Below are positions 42,550-51,218 of a stretch of DNA of 64,000 nt, in pieces. Source of the stretch: Alphaproteobacteria bacterium 32-64-14. Lineage in GTDB: Bacteria > Pseudomonadota > Alphaproteobacteria > Caulobacterales > Hyphomonadaceae. The notes under the pieces were generated by a model. That model was not told the DNA's origin. It worked only from the letters and a program-made list of their open reading frames with translations, and searched no databases. Location of the stretch: contig NCEM01000002.1 in NCBI GenBank assembly GCA_002280725.1, forward strand, positions 1 through 64,000. Direction: 5' to 3'. Positions within the stretch are counted from its first letter, which is position 1. The number at the start of each line of letters is the position of its first letter. A program made the position numbers and the translations under genes.

Positions 42550-43659
42550 ATGGCACGGGCAAGCACGACAGATACGAAGGTGATCAACCTGGCCCTGCAA
42601 GGGGGCGGCTCGCACGGGGCGTTCTCGTGGGGCGTGCTCGACCGGCTGCTGGAAGATCCGCGTATCGAGATCGAGGGCATTACCGGAGCGTCCGCTGGCG
42701 CAATGAATGCTGTGGCGCTGGCGGCGGGGTTCGCCGACGGCGACCGGGAGGAGGCGCGGGCGTCCCTGCGCCGCTTCTGGACGGGCGTGCTGACCGGCGC
42801 GCGCGATAGCCCGCTGCGGCGGTCTCCCATCGAGGCGATGCTGGGCGGATGGAATCTCGATACCTCGCCGCTGTTCGTGATGTTCGATCTCGTGACGCGG
42901 GTCGCGAGCCCCTACGATTTCAATCCGCTCAATGCGAACCCGCTAAGGGATCTTGTCGTCCAGCTGGTCGATTTCGATCGCGTGCGGAAATCCAAGGTGA
43001 AGGTTTTCATCTCAGCTACCAATGTGGAGACGGGCCGCGCGCATGTGTGGGACAAGCGCGCGCTCACGGCCGACCATGTGATGGCGTCTGCGTGCCTGCC
43101 GTGGCTGTTCCAGGCGGTCGAGATTGACGGCGTGCCCTATTGGGATGGCGGGTTCACGGGCAACCCTGCGCTGTGGCCGCTGTTCGACAATTGCGGATCG
43201 GACGATGTGGTGCTGGTGCAGATCAATCCGATCCGCAGGCCAGGGGCGCCCAAGACGGCGCGGGACATCATCAACCGCGTCAACGAGATCACGTTCAACG
43301 CGGCTCTGCTGCACGATCTGCGGTCGGTCGACTTCGTTACGCGGCTTATCGAGGCGGGCAGGCTGGACGGCACGGACTATCGCAAGATGCTGATCCACGC
43401 GATTGCGGACGAGGCCTCGCTGGCCGAACTGGGCGCGTCCTCGAAGTTCAATGTCGAGCCGGATTTCATCGACATGCTGTTCGCCAAGGGACGGGATGCC
43501 GCCGAGCAGTGGCTGCGCACCAGCTTCCGCCATGTGGGGCAGCGCTCGACCATCAATGTGCGCAAGATGTTCCAGGGCGAGGAAGACGCCCTCGATGGCG
43601 GCCAGCTGAAGCCGCCACGCCGGAAGTCGTTACGCGAAAAGCCCAAGGCGGCGGAGTAG
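42550..43659 (+). CDS. Patatin-like phospholipase
   Basis: A 369-residue patatin-fold lipase. The oxyanion loop GGGSHGAF (residues 18-25), the nucleophile elbow GASAG (Ser48) and the DGG dyad (Asp199 in YWDGGFTGN) are all present. It has no signal peptide, so it probably acts in the cytoplasm or on the inner membrane. The ATG start has ggag 6 nt upstream. A TTG 12 bp earlier is an alternative. It follows murI closely on the same strand. Confidence 0.9.
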   Translation: MARASTTDTKVINLALQGGGSHGAFSWGVLDRLLEDPRIEIEGITGASAGAMNAVALAAGFADGDREEARASLRRFWTGVLTGARDSPLRRSPIEAMLGGWNLDTSPLFVMFDLVTRVASPYDFNPLNANPLRDLVVQLVDFDRVRKSKVKVFISATNVETGRAHVWDKRALTADHVMASACLPWLFQAVEIDGVPYWDGGFTGNPALWPLFDNCGSDDVVLVQINPIRRPGAPKTARDIINRVNEITFNAALLHDLRSVDFVTRLIEAGRLDGTDYRKMLIHAIADEASLAELGASSKFNVEPDFIDMLFAKGRDAAEQWLRTSFRHVGQRSTINVRKMFQGEEDALDGGQLKPPRRKSLREKPKAAE

Positions 43660-43661
43660 CT

Positions 43662-44093
43662 TCAGGCGTATTCCGCGCTCCAGCCCTTGGTTGCGAGCAT
43701 GACTGTTCTCGGAATCGGTTTCTCGCCCGAGAGATAGTAGGCGACCATGCGCCGTGACAGGCCGAGAGCCCTGGCCGCATCGTCCAGCGTCATGCTGTGT
43801 GCATTCATCCACGCGCGGAAGTCGGCGGATGCCATGGTGTCGCCGGCCTGTTCCGATGCCCACCGCCGCAGCTGCGTCGCGCCGAAGTCGATGCCGCCCG
43901 GCCATTCGACGGACCACTTGTCGCGGCTGAGCTTTGCCTGCGCAAACGCGCTGGCGGTCTTGATCGGCTTCAAGCCTTTGTGCCCCGCAATGATGGCAGC
44001 GAGGTCGACCGGCGCGATATACCCATCGTCCCAGGTCAGTTGCAGGCAGTTACCGGGCTTCGCCACCACTGCTTTCAGCTTTCCGACGCTCAT
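43662..44093 (-). CDS. DUF2442-HTH fusion protein
   Basis: A 143-residue protein. Residues about 1-75 match DUF2442 (TWDDGYIAPVDLAAIIAG), and residues about 90-140 form a helix-turn-helix (MTLDDAARALGLSRRMVAYYLSG). It follows the DUF4160 gene with a 1-bp TGATG overlap. The two families are often neighbours and have been suspected of forming a toxin-antitoxin-like unit. The HTH part makes this protein the natural regulator that could bind the tandem palindromes upstream of the pair. Confidence 0.85.
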   Translation of the reverse strand: MSVGKLKAVVAKPGNCLQLTWDDGYIAPVDLAAIIAGHKGLKPIKTASAFAQAKLSRDKWSVEWPGGIDFGATQLRRWASEQAGDTMASADFRAWMNAHSMTLDDAARALGLSRRMVAYYLSGEKPIPRTVMLATKGWSAEYA

Positions 44094-44323
44094 CAGTCCG
44101 CTCCACTCAATTCATTCCAGCGCGCCCAGAGTTCGTCCTGGTGTTCGCGCGCCCATGCGAGCGCCTCGGCGATATCGATCCGGCCACTTCGCGCGATGAC
44201 GCGCATGTCCTCGATCGCCACCTGCGCCTGACCGTTCCGCCCCAGCACATGAAAATGAGGCGGCGGATGATCAGCGAAGTACATGGCGACCTCGGTCGAC
44301 AAAAGCCGTGCTATTCGCGGCAT
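44093..44323 (-). CDS. DUF4160 family protein
   Basis: A 76-residue protein with the family pattern: MPRIARLLSTEVAMYF, DHPPPHFHV, then a C-terminal ALAWAREHQDELWARWNEL. It has a PPHFH block that could bind metal or act in a small nuclease-like fold, but no activity is established. It is translated just ahead of the DUF2442-HTH gene. The start lies 11 bp from a tandem palindromic operator. Longer open frames upstream read into the operator and the ligase gene and are rejected. Confidence 0.85.
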   Translation of the reverse strand: MPRIARLLSTEVAMYFADHPPPHFHVLGRNGQAQVAIEDMRVIARSGRIDIAEALAWAREHQDELWARWNELSGAD

Positions 44324-44333
44324 GATTGAGAAT

Positions 44334-44367
44334 AGTGCAATCAATGCACTAGTGCAATAGATGCACT
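44334..44367. promoter_or_regulatory. Tandem palindromic operator
   Basis: Two abutting 17-bp units, agtgcaatcaatgcact (44334-44350) and agtgcaatagatgcact (44351-44367), each have perfect 6-bp arms agtgca and tgcact around a 5-bp spacer. They sit 11 bp upstream of the DUF4160 start on the minus strand and touch the stop codon of the upstream ligase gene. This is the expected place for an autoregulatory binding site for the HTH-bearing protein of the pair. Confidence 0.85.
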
Positions 44368-45677
44368 CACAAAAACTCGATATCGCGCGGGTTGCCGCCT
44401 TCCCAGGCGCGTTGGACTTCGGCGGCGAGGAAGAGGCCGCCGAGGGCGATGACGGTGAGCCCGTCGCGGGTGGCGCGTTCGCGGGCAAGGGTGGCGGCGG
44501 CGATGGTGTCGGGCGCGACGGTGACGTCGGCTGATGTCTTGCGGAAGATCGCTTCGAACTGCTGCACGTCGGCCCCGGCCTTGAAGGCGCGTGTCAGGAT
44601 GAAATGGTCGAAGCGCGTGGCGGCGATCTGTGAAATCGCGCCGACCTCCTTGGCGCCCGACACGCCGAAGATCGCCAAGGTTTTGTCGCGCGGCGTGAAT
44701 TCGAGGAAGGTGCTGGTGACGGCGTCGATGGCGCAGGGGGTGTGGCCGACATCGATCCAGAGATCGGGGCTTTCGGCGACCTTCTGCAGGCGGCCCGGCC
44801 AGGTCGTCTGGCGCAGGGCGGCCAGCATGGCGAGGTGGCGCTCGTGGTTTTCTTCCGGCTTCAGGCCTAGCCAGATTTCGGCGGCGCGCAGGGCCGTGAC
44901 TGCATTGTCGACCTGATGGCGGCCGGCAAGTTTCAGCTTCACGAGATGATCGGCTTCCGGCGTTGTCGCGGCGAAGCCGTAGGTGAAGCGCGCGCCGCGC
45001 GCCTGGTTGGTGACGGCGCCGAGGCGGCGGCTGGCCAGCGCTGGCAAGGTCGCCTTGCCAGACAGCGACGCGAAGGCCGCGATGCGGATGGCGAGGCGTT
45101 CCGGGATCGACGGCGAGAGCACGACGCAGCCGCCGGGCGCGACGGCGTCGACCTTGTCATAGGCGATCAGTTCCTGTGTGGCGCCGAGAAGCTCTGTATG
45201 CTCCAGCTCGATGGACGTGAGCACCGAGACGCTTGCCCGCACGGTGCGCACGGGATCGTAGCGGCCGCCGATGCCGGCTTCCCAGACCATGGCGTCAGGC
45301 CGTTCTTCCTGGAACCAGAGCAGGGCTGCCATGAAGAGGAATTCGAAGGCGCCGATGCGGTCGCCTCCGGGGCGGGCGGCGTTGAAGGCGAGGACGGTGG
45401 CGGTGTAGCGCTCGAACGCCTCGCGCGGGATCATGTCGGCGCCGATGGTGAAGCGCTCGCGCACATCGAACAGGTGGGGCGAGGTGAAACAGCCGACGCG
45501 CAGGCCGGCGGCTTCGATGGCGGAGGTGATGAAACGCGACGTGGAGCCCTTGCCGTTCGTGCCGGTGACTGCGATCGACTTGCGGCCAAGCGCTGCGCGG
45601 TCGATGCGGTGGGCCAGCATGAACTGCTCGATGCGGTGCAGCCCGATGCCGTCTCCGAATTTGGGCAGGCCGAACAT
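44367..45677 (-). CDS. FolC-family / Mur-ligase-type ATP-dependent ligase
   Basis: A 436-residue ATP-dependent amide ligase of the FolC/Mur fold. The P-loop VTGTNGKGST is at residues 37-46, with FTSPHLFDVRERF, EAGIGGRYDP and SIELEHTELLG following. FolC extends glutamate on folate, but this copy departs from the usual FolC text (EAGIGGRYDP, ELEHTELLG), and no other folate gene is near. It is translationally coupled (TGATG) to an ATP-grasp ligase gene, so a peptide or poly-amino-acid product is also possible. The substrate is unresolved. Confidence 0.8.
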   Translation of the reverse strand: MFGLPKFGDGIGLHRIEQFMLAHRIDRAALGRKSIAVTGTNGKGSTSRFITSAIEAAGLRVGCFTSPHLFDVRERFTIGADMIPREAFERYTATVLAFNAARPGGDRIGAFEFLFMAALLWFQEERPDAMVWEAGIGGRYDPVRTVRASVSVLTSIELEHTELLGATQELIAYDKVDAVAPGGCVVLSPSIPERLAIRIAAFASLSGKATLPALASRRLGAVTNQARGARFTYGFAATTPEADHLVKLKLAGRHQVDNAVTALRAAEIWLGLKPEENHERHLAMLAALRQTTWPGRLQKVAESPDLWIDVGHTPCAIDAVTSTFLEFTPRDKTLAIFGVSGAKEVGAISQIAATRFDHFILTRAFKAGADVQQFEAIFRKTSADVTVAPDTIAAATLARERATRDGLTVIALGGLFLAAEVQRAWEGGNPRDIEFL

Positions 45678-46645
45678 CAGCTACCTTTGGATCCCAGGCA
45701 TTCTTCGAACATCGACATCCAGATCTTGCGGATCAGGTCTTCGCGACCAGCGAGTTCCAGCGTGCGCAGGCCGGGATTTCCGTTCACCTCGATGATGACA
45801 GGATCGGTGAAATCGCCTGCGCTGGAAAGATCAAACAGGTCGACCGCGCCGATTCTGAGGCCAAGCGCGTGCGTCGCGGCCACGGCCAGGGCGGCGAGCG
45901 GGGCGGGCGCATGGTCCGACACGCGCTCGATGCCGCCGCCGGCCGAGAGATTGCGGCGGCCGGGGAGCGCGATGCGCTCGCCTTTGGTGGGGATGACGTC
46001 TGGCGAGAGGCCGGCAAGGGTGCTGGCGGACACGCCGGGCGGCAGCGAGCGATCCAGCGCAGCGGCGAGTTGAGCGATTGTGGAGCGGCCATCGCCGGTG
46101 ATTTCGGGCGGAGCCTTTGCGGCGTGGAAGACGACGCGGCCATCCTGCACGAAGACGCGATGCTCTGCGCCGGTCATCACAGGCTCGACGAGGAAGCTCT
46201 CGTGCAGGGGCGCGATGCGGGCGGCATAGGCGAGCAGCCGTTCTTCGTTCGCGACGATCTCGGCAAAGTCGCCGCGCGAGCCGGCGTTGGGTTTGCAGAA
46301 GACGGGGAAGCCGAGTCGCGCGGCGAAGGCGGCGGCGTCCGTCGCTTCCCGGCCGGGCTCGCGGAAGGCGGCGCGGAGCTTGTGGGCGAAGAACAGGCCG
46401 CCGGGGATCACGGGCAGGCCGGATGCCGTCAGCACCGCCTTGGTGTGCGCCTTGTCGCGCGAGAGGGTGTAGGCGACCGCGCTGTTGACCGGGTAGGCGC
46501 AGATCGATCCGCCGCCGCCGAGCACGCTGGCCTCGCCGTGCGTCACGCGCCAGAGATAGCCGCGTCCGCCGTCGAGATCCTCGAACGCTGCGCCGATGAG
46601 GGCCGCCGCCTCGCGTGCGTATCGCGTGTGTTCTGGAACAGGCAT
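45677..46645 (-). CDS. ATP-grasp ligase
   Basis: A 322-residue ATP-grasp protein. The fold blocks include DKAHTKAVLTASGLPV, CKPNAGSRG, HRVFVQDGRVVFHAAKA, ITGDGRSTIAQL and the C-terminal VIIEVNGNPGLRTLE that binds Mg-ATP. The HRV..GDGRSTI block resembles the ATP-grasp domain of cyanophycin synthetase and glutathione synthetases. Its stop overlaps the start of the FolC-like ligase gene (TGATG). Start MPVPEHTRY is likely; an ATG 13 codons earlier is open. The product is unknown. Confidence 0.8.
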   Translation of the reverse strand: MPVPEHTRYAREAAALIGAAFEDLDGGRGYLWRVTHGEASVLGGGGSICAYPVNSAVAYTLSRDKAHTKAVLTASGLPVIPGGLFFAHKLRAAFREPGREATDAAAFAARLGFPVFCKPNAGSRGDFAEIVANEERLLAYAARIAPLHESFLVEPVMTGAEHRVFVQDGRVVFHAAKAPPEITGDGRSTIAQLAAALDRSLPPGVSASTLAGLSPDVIPTKGERIALPGRRNLSAGGGIERVSDHAPAPLAALAVAATHALGLRIGAVDLFDLSSAGDFTDPVIIEVNGNPGLRTLELAGREDLIRKIWMSMFEECLGSKGS

Positions 46646-46736
46646 GCTGCATCCGGCCCGAGTTTCAACGCGCCGCGCATACACGCTTGCAGCCGGTTAG
46701 GCAAAGCGGGTTCGCTTTCAGCGGTCCGGCGGAAAG

Positions 46737-48866
46737 CTACCAGATACGGACGCGCTGGTTGGGGGCGAGGTAGAGCTTGTCGCCCGGGCGGATGTCGAAG
46801 GCGGCGTACCAAGCGTCCATATTGCGCACGACGCCGTTGACGCGATAGCGGCTTGGCGCGTGGCTGTCGCCTTCCAGCATGGCGCGCGCGATCTCCTCGC
46901 GCACCTTGTCGCGATAGGATGCGGCATAGGCGATGAAGAAGCGCTGGTCGCCGGTGAGGCCATCGATCACGGGGGCTTCCTTGCCGCCGAGCGACATGCG
47001 GTAGGCGGCATACGCGATCTCTAGGCCGGCGAGGTCGCCGATGTTTTCGCCGAGCGTGCCAAGGCCGTTCACGCACGCATCGCGATAGGGACAGTAATTA
47101 TTGTACTGCCGCATCAGGCGGCGCGTCTTCGCGACGAACAGGCCGTCCGTCTCCTCGGTCCACCAGTTACGGGTGCGGCCCAAGCCGTCGAACTGGCGGC
47201 CCTGATCGTCGAAGCCGTGGCTCATCTCGTGGCCGACAACGGCGCCGATGCCGCCATAGTTCGCTGCCGAATCTGCGTCCGGATCGAAATAGGGCGGCCG
47301 CAGGATGCCGGCGGGCAGGACGAAGGTGTTGCCCAGCGGATTGTAGAAGGCGTTGACCACATGCGCGTCAGCGGGCCAGCGCGCGCGATCGACCGGCTTG
47401 TCGAGATCGTCCTGCTGGTCACGCCATTCGAACTCGTAGGAGCCGTACATGTTTTCGATCAGCTTGCCTGGATCGACCGAATAGCCGCTGAAGTCGCGCC
47501 AGGTGTCGGGGTAGGCGATCATGCCTTTCAGCGCGGTGAGCTTGCCCAGGGCTGCGGCGCGAGTTTCCTCGTCCATCCAGTCGAGCGAGCGCATGCGCGT
47601 TTCAAAGGAGGCGCGGATGTTGTTGACGATGGCGTCGACCTTCGCCTTGTTCGCCTGCGGGAAGTGGCGTTTGACGTAGAGCTGGGCCACCGCATCGCCC
47701 AGGTGCATGTTCACGATGCCCACGGCGAATTGCCAGCGCTCGGGCTCTTCCGTCACGCCGGAGAGCTGGCGCGAATAATAGTCGAACGAGGCGCCGGCGA
47801 AGGCCTTGGGCAGGTAGTCGGCGAACTGGTGGGCGAAGTGGAACTCCATCCAGAGCTTCCAGTCGGCGATCGGGTATTCGTGGATCATGGCTGACAGGTC
47901 GGCCACGGCCGTCTGGTCCATCACGACGTAGAGGTCGCCGCCGGCAAGGCCGGCCTCGCCCAGGAAGCGGTCCCAGTCGAAATCGGGCGCGTAGGTCTTG
48001 AGCTGCGGGTAGGTCATCGTGCGCATGGATTCGTCCGCGCTCAGCGAACGGTCCTCGTCCACGTGCGCTATGGCGATGGAGGTTTCGATATCGAAGATAC
48101 GCTGCGCGCCGCCTTCCGGGTCTTTCTCGCCGATGAGGCGGAGAACGGTGGCGACATAGTCGCGATATCCTTCCTGCAGGGCGACCATCTCGTCGGTGTC
48201 GTCGAGATAATAGCCGCGATGCGGCATGCCGAGCCCGGCCTGAGAGACCCAGACGGCGTTGCGGTCCGGATCGGAGGGGCTGGGCGCAACGCCCGCGCCG
48301 ATGGGCGAGTTGTAGCCGATGACGCCCATGAGGCTCATCAGGTCGTCCATCGTCTTCACGGATGCGATGCGGGCGAGGTGGGGCTTCAGCGGGGCGATGC
48401 CGCGCGCCTCGATCGTCGCGGTGTCCATCGCTGAGGTGTAGAGATCGGCGATCTTCTGTTCGATCGTGCCCTTGCGGGGTTTGGATGCGACCAACTCCTC
48501 GATCATCGCGCGGACATCACGGTCCGACTGTTCAGTGAGGGCTTCGGCGGAACCGATGGAATACTTGTCGGCAGGCACGACCGCCGTGGCGAGCCAGTCT
48601 GCATTCACGAACTGGTAGAAATCTTCGCCGGCGGGGTGATCGCGAAGTTCACGCGGCTGGACCTTGGTGTCCTTGGCTCTGCCATCCGTCTTTCCGCTCT
48701 GCGACTTGCCGTTGGCTTCAGGGCGCTGGGGAGCTTCGCGCAGCGTGGCGGTTCGCACGGGCTTGGTTTCCACCAGCGGCATGGCGCAGGAGGCGGCCGC
48801 CAGCAGGGACAGGATCGCTGCGGACACACGTGCAGCAAGCAAGCGTTTGGCGACGTCAAATGACAA
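46737..48866 (-). CDS. M13 family metallopeptidase (PepO-like), copy 1
   Basis: A 709-residue zinc endopeptidase of the neprilysin/PepO family. The zinc site is HEMSH (first His near residue 546), followed by GENIGDLAGLEIAY, with its Glu as third ligand and Asp near the active site. The C-terminal VRIW resembles the usual terminal Cys-X-X-Trp region. I place the start at a TTG (48866), which gives a compact lipoprotein signal (LSLLAAASC); an ATG at 48923 is the alternative. It should cut peptides in the periplasm. It is a homologue of the next gene. Confidence 0.85.
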   Translation of the reverse strand: MSFDVAKRLLAARVSAAILSLLAAASCAMPLVETKPVRTATLREAPQRPEANGKSQSGKTDGRAKDTKVQPRELRDHPAGEDFYQFVNADWLATAVVPADKYSIGSAEALTEQSDRDVRAMIEELVASKPRKGTIEQKIADLYTSAMDTATIEARGIAPLKPHLARIASVKTMDDLMSLMGVIGYNSPIGAGVAPSPSDPDRNAVWVSQAGLGMPHRGYYLDDTDEMVALQEGYRDYVATVLRLIGEKDPEGGAQRIFDIETSIAIAHVDEDRSLSADESMRTMTYPQLKTYAPDFDWDRFLGEAGLAGGDLYVVMDQTAVADLSAMIHEYPIADWKLWMEFHFAHQFADYLPKAFAGASFDYYSRQLSGVTEEPERWQFAVGIVNMHLGDAVAQLYVKRHFPQANKAKVDAIVNNIRASFETRMRSLDWMDEETRAAALGKLTALKGMIAYPDTWRDFSGYSVDPGKLIENMYGSYEFEWRDQQDDLDKPVDRARWPADAHVVNAFYNPLGNTFVLPAGILRPPYFDPDADSAANYGGIGAVVGHEMSHGFDDQGRQFDGLGRTRNWWTEETDGLFVAKTRRLMRQYNNYCPYRDACVNGLGTLGENIGDLAGLEIAYAAYRMSLGGKEAPVIDGLTGDQRFFIAYAASYRDKVREEIARAMLEGDSHAPSRYRVNGVVRNMDAWYAAFDIRPGDKLYLAPNQRVRIW

Positions 48867-48945
48867 GGCGGACCCCCGACAAGGAACAGGCCCCGAGTCT
48901 TGTTGCCCGCGCGTGCAAGTCAAGCGGCGCCAGCATCCTGCGATG

Positions 48946-48985
48946 ACGAAAACGGCCGCCGCTTCCGGGGAAGCGGCGGCCGCAA
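48946..48985 (-). terminator. Intrinsic terminator between the two M13 genes
   Basis: Perfect 13-bp arms, ggccgccgcttcc (48954-48966) and ggaagcggcggcc (48969-48981), form a very stable hairpin. On the minus strand it is followed by gttttcgtc. It ends the second M13 transcript before the first M13 gene. Confidence 0.85.
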
Positions 48986-49007
48986 TGCGTTCAGATCGTG
49001 GCAGGAC

Positions 49008-51056
49008 CTACCAGATGCGGACGCGCTGTTCGGGCGCGATGTACATCTTGTCGCCTTCTTTCACGCCGAAAGCGGCATACCACTCGTCGATGTTCGGCAC
49101 GACGCCGTTGACGCGGTACATCGGCGGCGAGTGCGGATCGACCGTCAGGAGCTGACGGGCCATCGGCTCACGCGCCATGGCGCGCCAGACTTGCGCCCAT
49201 GACAGGAAGAAGCGCTGGTCGCCGGTCAAGCCGTCGATCACCGGAGCTTCCTTGCCGCCGAGCGACTGGTGGTAGGCGGTATAAGCCATGATGAGGCCGC
49301 CGAGGTCGCCGATGTTCTCGCCGGTCGTCAGCTTGCCGATGATGCACTGGTCCGTGAACGGGCAGTACTTGTCGTACTGTGCGTTGAGGGCCTCGGTGCG
49401 GGCCTTGAAATTCTCTTTCGTGTTGGCGCTCCACCAGTCGCGCTGGACGCCCTGGTCGTCGAACGCTGAACCCTGATCGTCGAAGCCGTGACCGATCTCG
49501 TGGCCGATGACTGCGCCGATGGCGCCGTAGTTGACGGCCGGGTCGGCGGCGACGTCGAAGAACGGCGCCTGGAGGATGCCGGCCGGGAAGGTGATCTGGT
49601 TCATCAGCGGGTTGTACGAGGCGTTCACGGTTTGCGCGTTCATGCCCCACTCTTCGCGGTCAACCGGCAGGCTGAGGCGCGCGATCTGGCGGTTCCACTC
49701 GAACGTGCGGGCGGCCATGACGTTTTCGAACAGCTTGGCCTTGTCGATCTGCATGGCCGAATAGTCGCGCCACTTGTTCGGATAGCCGACGCGAACCTCG
49801 AAGTTGGCGAGCTTCTTGAGCGCGGCGGCGCGGGTTTCGTCGTCCATCCAGTCGAGCTTCTCGATGCGGCCCTTGAGCGCCGAATTGAGGTTGGCGACCA
49901 GCTCTTCCATCTTGGCCTTGTTTTCCGGCGGGAAGAACTTGGCGGCGTAGGCTTCGCCCAGTGCTTCGCCGATATTGTTGTCGATCAGGCGCACGCCGCG
50001 CTTCCAGCGGTCACGCTTGGTCGTTACGCCCGACAGCGTCTTGTTGAAGAACTCGAACGAGGCGTCGTCGAACGCCTTGGTGAGGAAAGTCGCGTTGTCG
50101 GAGGCGATGTGGAAGGTGAGGTATTTCTTCCAGGTGGCGATCGCCTGGCTATCGAGCAACTTGGCGCCTGCCGTGATCGAGGTGTCGCCATAGGCCACCA
50201 TGTTGGTGAGCTTCGGGATGCCGGCATAGCCAGCCATCTTGTCGAGGTCGATGTTCGGCACAAGTTTCCTGAACGCTGCGACGTCCAGCGCCTTCATCGC
50301 CTTGTCGGTGACGCGGAGCTGGTCCGGCGTCCAGTGACCCTTGGCGATGGCTGTCTCGAACTTGATCACGGTTTCGGCGGACTTGGCCGGAGCTGCATCT
50401 CCGAGGAGCTCGAAGATCTTTGTGACGTAGGTGGTGTAGGCCTTGCGGGCCGCGACCTGGGACTCCTTGGTGCCGAGATAGTAGTCGCGGTCCGGCATGC
50501 CGAGGCCGCCCTGAGAGCCCCACACAGCATAGCGGGTGGGATCGGCGACGTCGGCTTCGATTCCGAGGCTGAAGGGCGAGGCGTAGCCAACCTTCGAAAT
50601 GACTCTCAGGAGGTCGTCCTTGGTCGTGATCGCATCGATTTCGGCGAGGTAAGGTTTCAGCGGTTCGATGCCGCGCGTCTCGAGCGTGGCTTCGTCCATC
50701 CAAGAGGCGTAGAAGTCAGCGGCCTTGGCGACGTTGGCGCCGGCGGCGGGCGGCGTGGTGGCGAAACCGTCGATGATCGACTTCACGTCGTTCTCGGACT
50801 TCTCGCTGAGCGCATCGAACGAACCGTAGCGCGGCTTGTCGTCCGGCATCTTGAAGGTCGCGAGCCATTGGCCGTTGGCATAGCGGAAGAAATCATCGCC
50901 GGGTTTCACCGCTTCATCGCGGTTGGTGAGGTCAATGCCCCAGGCGCCGATCGTTGCCCTGGGAGCTTCAGCGGCGGGCGCCGGCTTGGCCGGTTCGGGC
51001 GAGCAGCCGGCAAGAAGGACGGCTGCAGAAGCCGCCAGAAGAAGGGTCATTCGCAT
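49008..51056 (-). CDS. M13 family metallopeptidase (PepO-like), copy 2
   Basis: A 682-residue lipoprotein peptidase with lipobox VLLAGC (Cys near residue 18). The zinc motif is HEIGH (first His near residue 519), then GENIGDLGGLIMAY. It ends VRIW like copy 1. The two copies share block order and much sequence but are divergent, so the duplication is old. A strong terminator separates them, so they have separate promoters. The start could be the second Met (MTLLLAA). Confidence 0.93.
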   Translation of the reverse strand: MRMTLLLAASAAVLLAGCSPEPAKPAPAAEAPRATIGAWGIDLTNRDEAVKPGDDFFRYANGQWLATFKMPDDKPRYGSFDALSEKSENDVKSIIDGFATTPPAAGANVAKAADFYASWMDEATLETRGIEPLKPYLAEIDAITTKDDLLRVISKVGYASPFSLGIEADVADPTRYAVWGSQGGLGMPDRDYYLGTKESQVAARKAYTTYVTKIFELLGDAAPAKSAETVIKFETAIAKGHWTPDQLRVTDKAMKALDVAAFRKLVPNIDLDKMAGYAGIPKLTNMVAYGDTSITAGAKLLDSQAIATWKKYLTFHIASDNATFLTKAFDDASFEFFNKTLSGVTTKRDRWKRGVRLIDNNIGEALGEAYAAKFFPPENKAKMEELVANLNSALKGRIEKLDWMDDETRAAALKKLANFEVRVGYPNKWRDYSAMQIDKAKLFENVMAARTFEWNRQIARLSLPVDREEWGMNAQTVNASYNPLMNQITFPAGILQAPFFDVAADPAVNYGAIGAVIGHEIGHGFDDQGSAFDDQGVQRDWWSANTKENFKARTEALNAQYDKYCPFTDQCIIGKLTTGENIGDLGGLIMAYTAYHQSLGGKEAPVIDGLTGDQRFFLSWAQVWRAMAREPMARQLLTVDPHSPPMYRVNGVVPNIDEWYAAFGVKEGDKMYIAPEQRVRIW

Positions 51057-51218
51057 GAAGAGAGCCTCTGGAAAGATTTCGGGCCAGGCTGGCTGGCGAT
51101 TCGCACGATGTGTCCCAGCGCCGTTTGGGAGTCAATCAATCTTATCGCAAAACAATAAACCGGCCGTCATGTAACGCATGAAAGCCGAGACAAATCAGTG
51201 TTCTCAGCGTAGACCGCC

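Noticed and set aside
44334..44367. Two 17-bp units as a start of a CRISPR or iteron array
   Set aside because: Only two units, directly abutting and palindromic, at a promoter; an operator explains them better.
46645..46684. Upstream start for the ATP-grasp gene
   Set aside because: An extension of 13 codons is possible, but the first block similar to the family begins only after MPVPEH.
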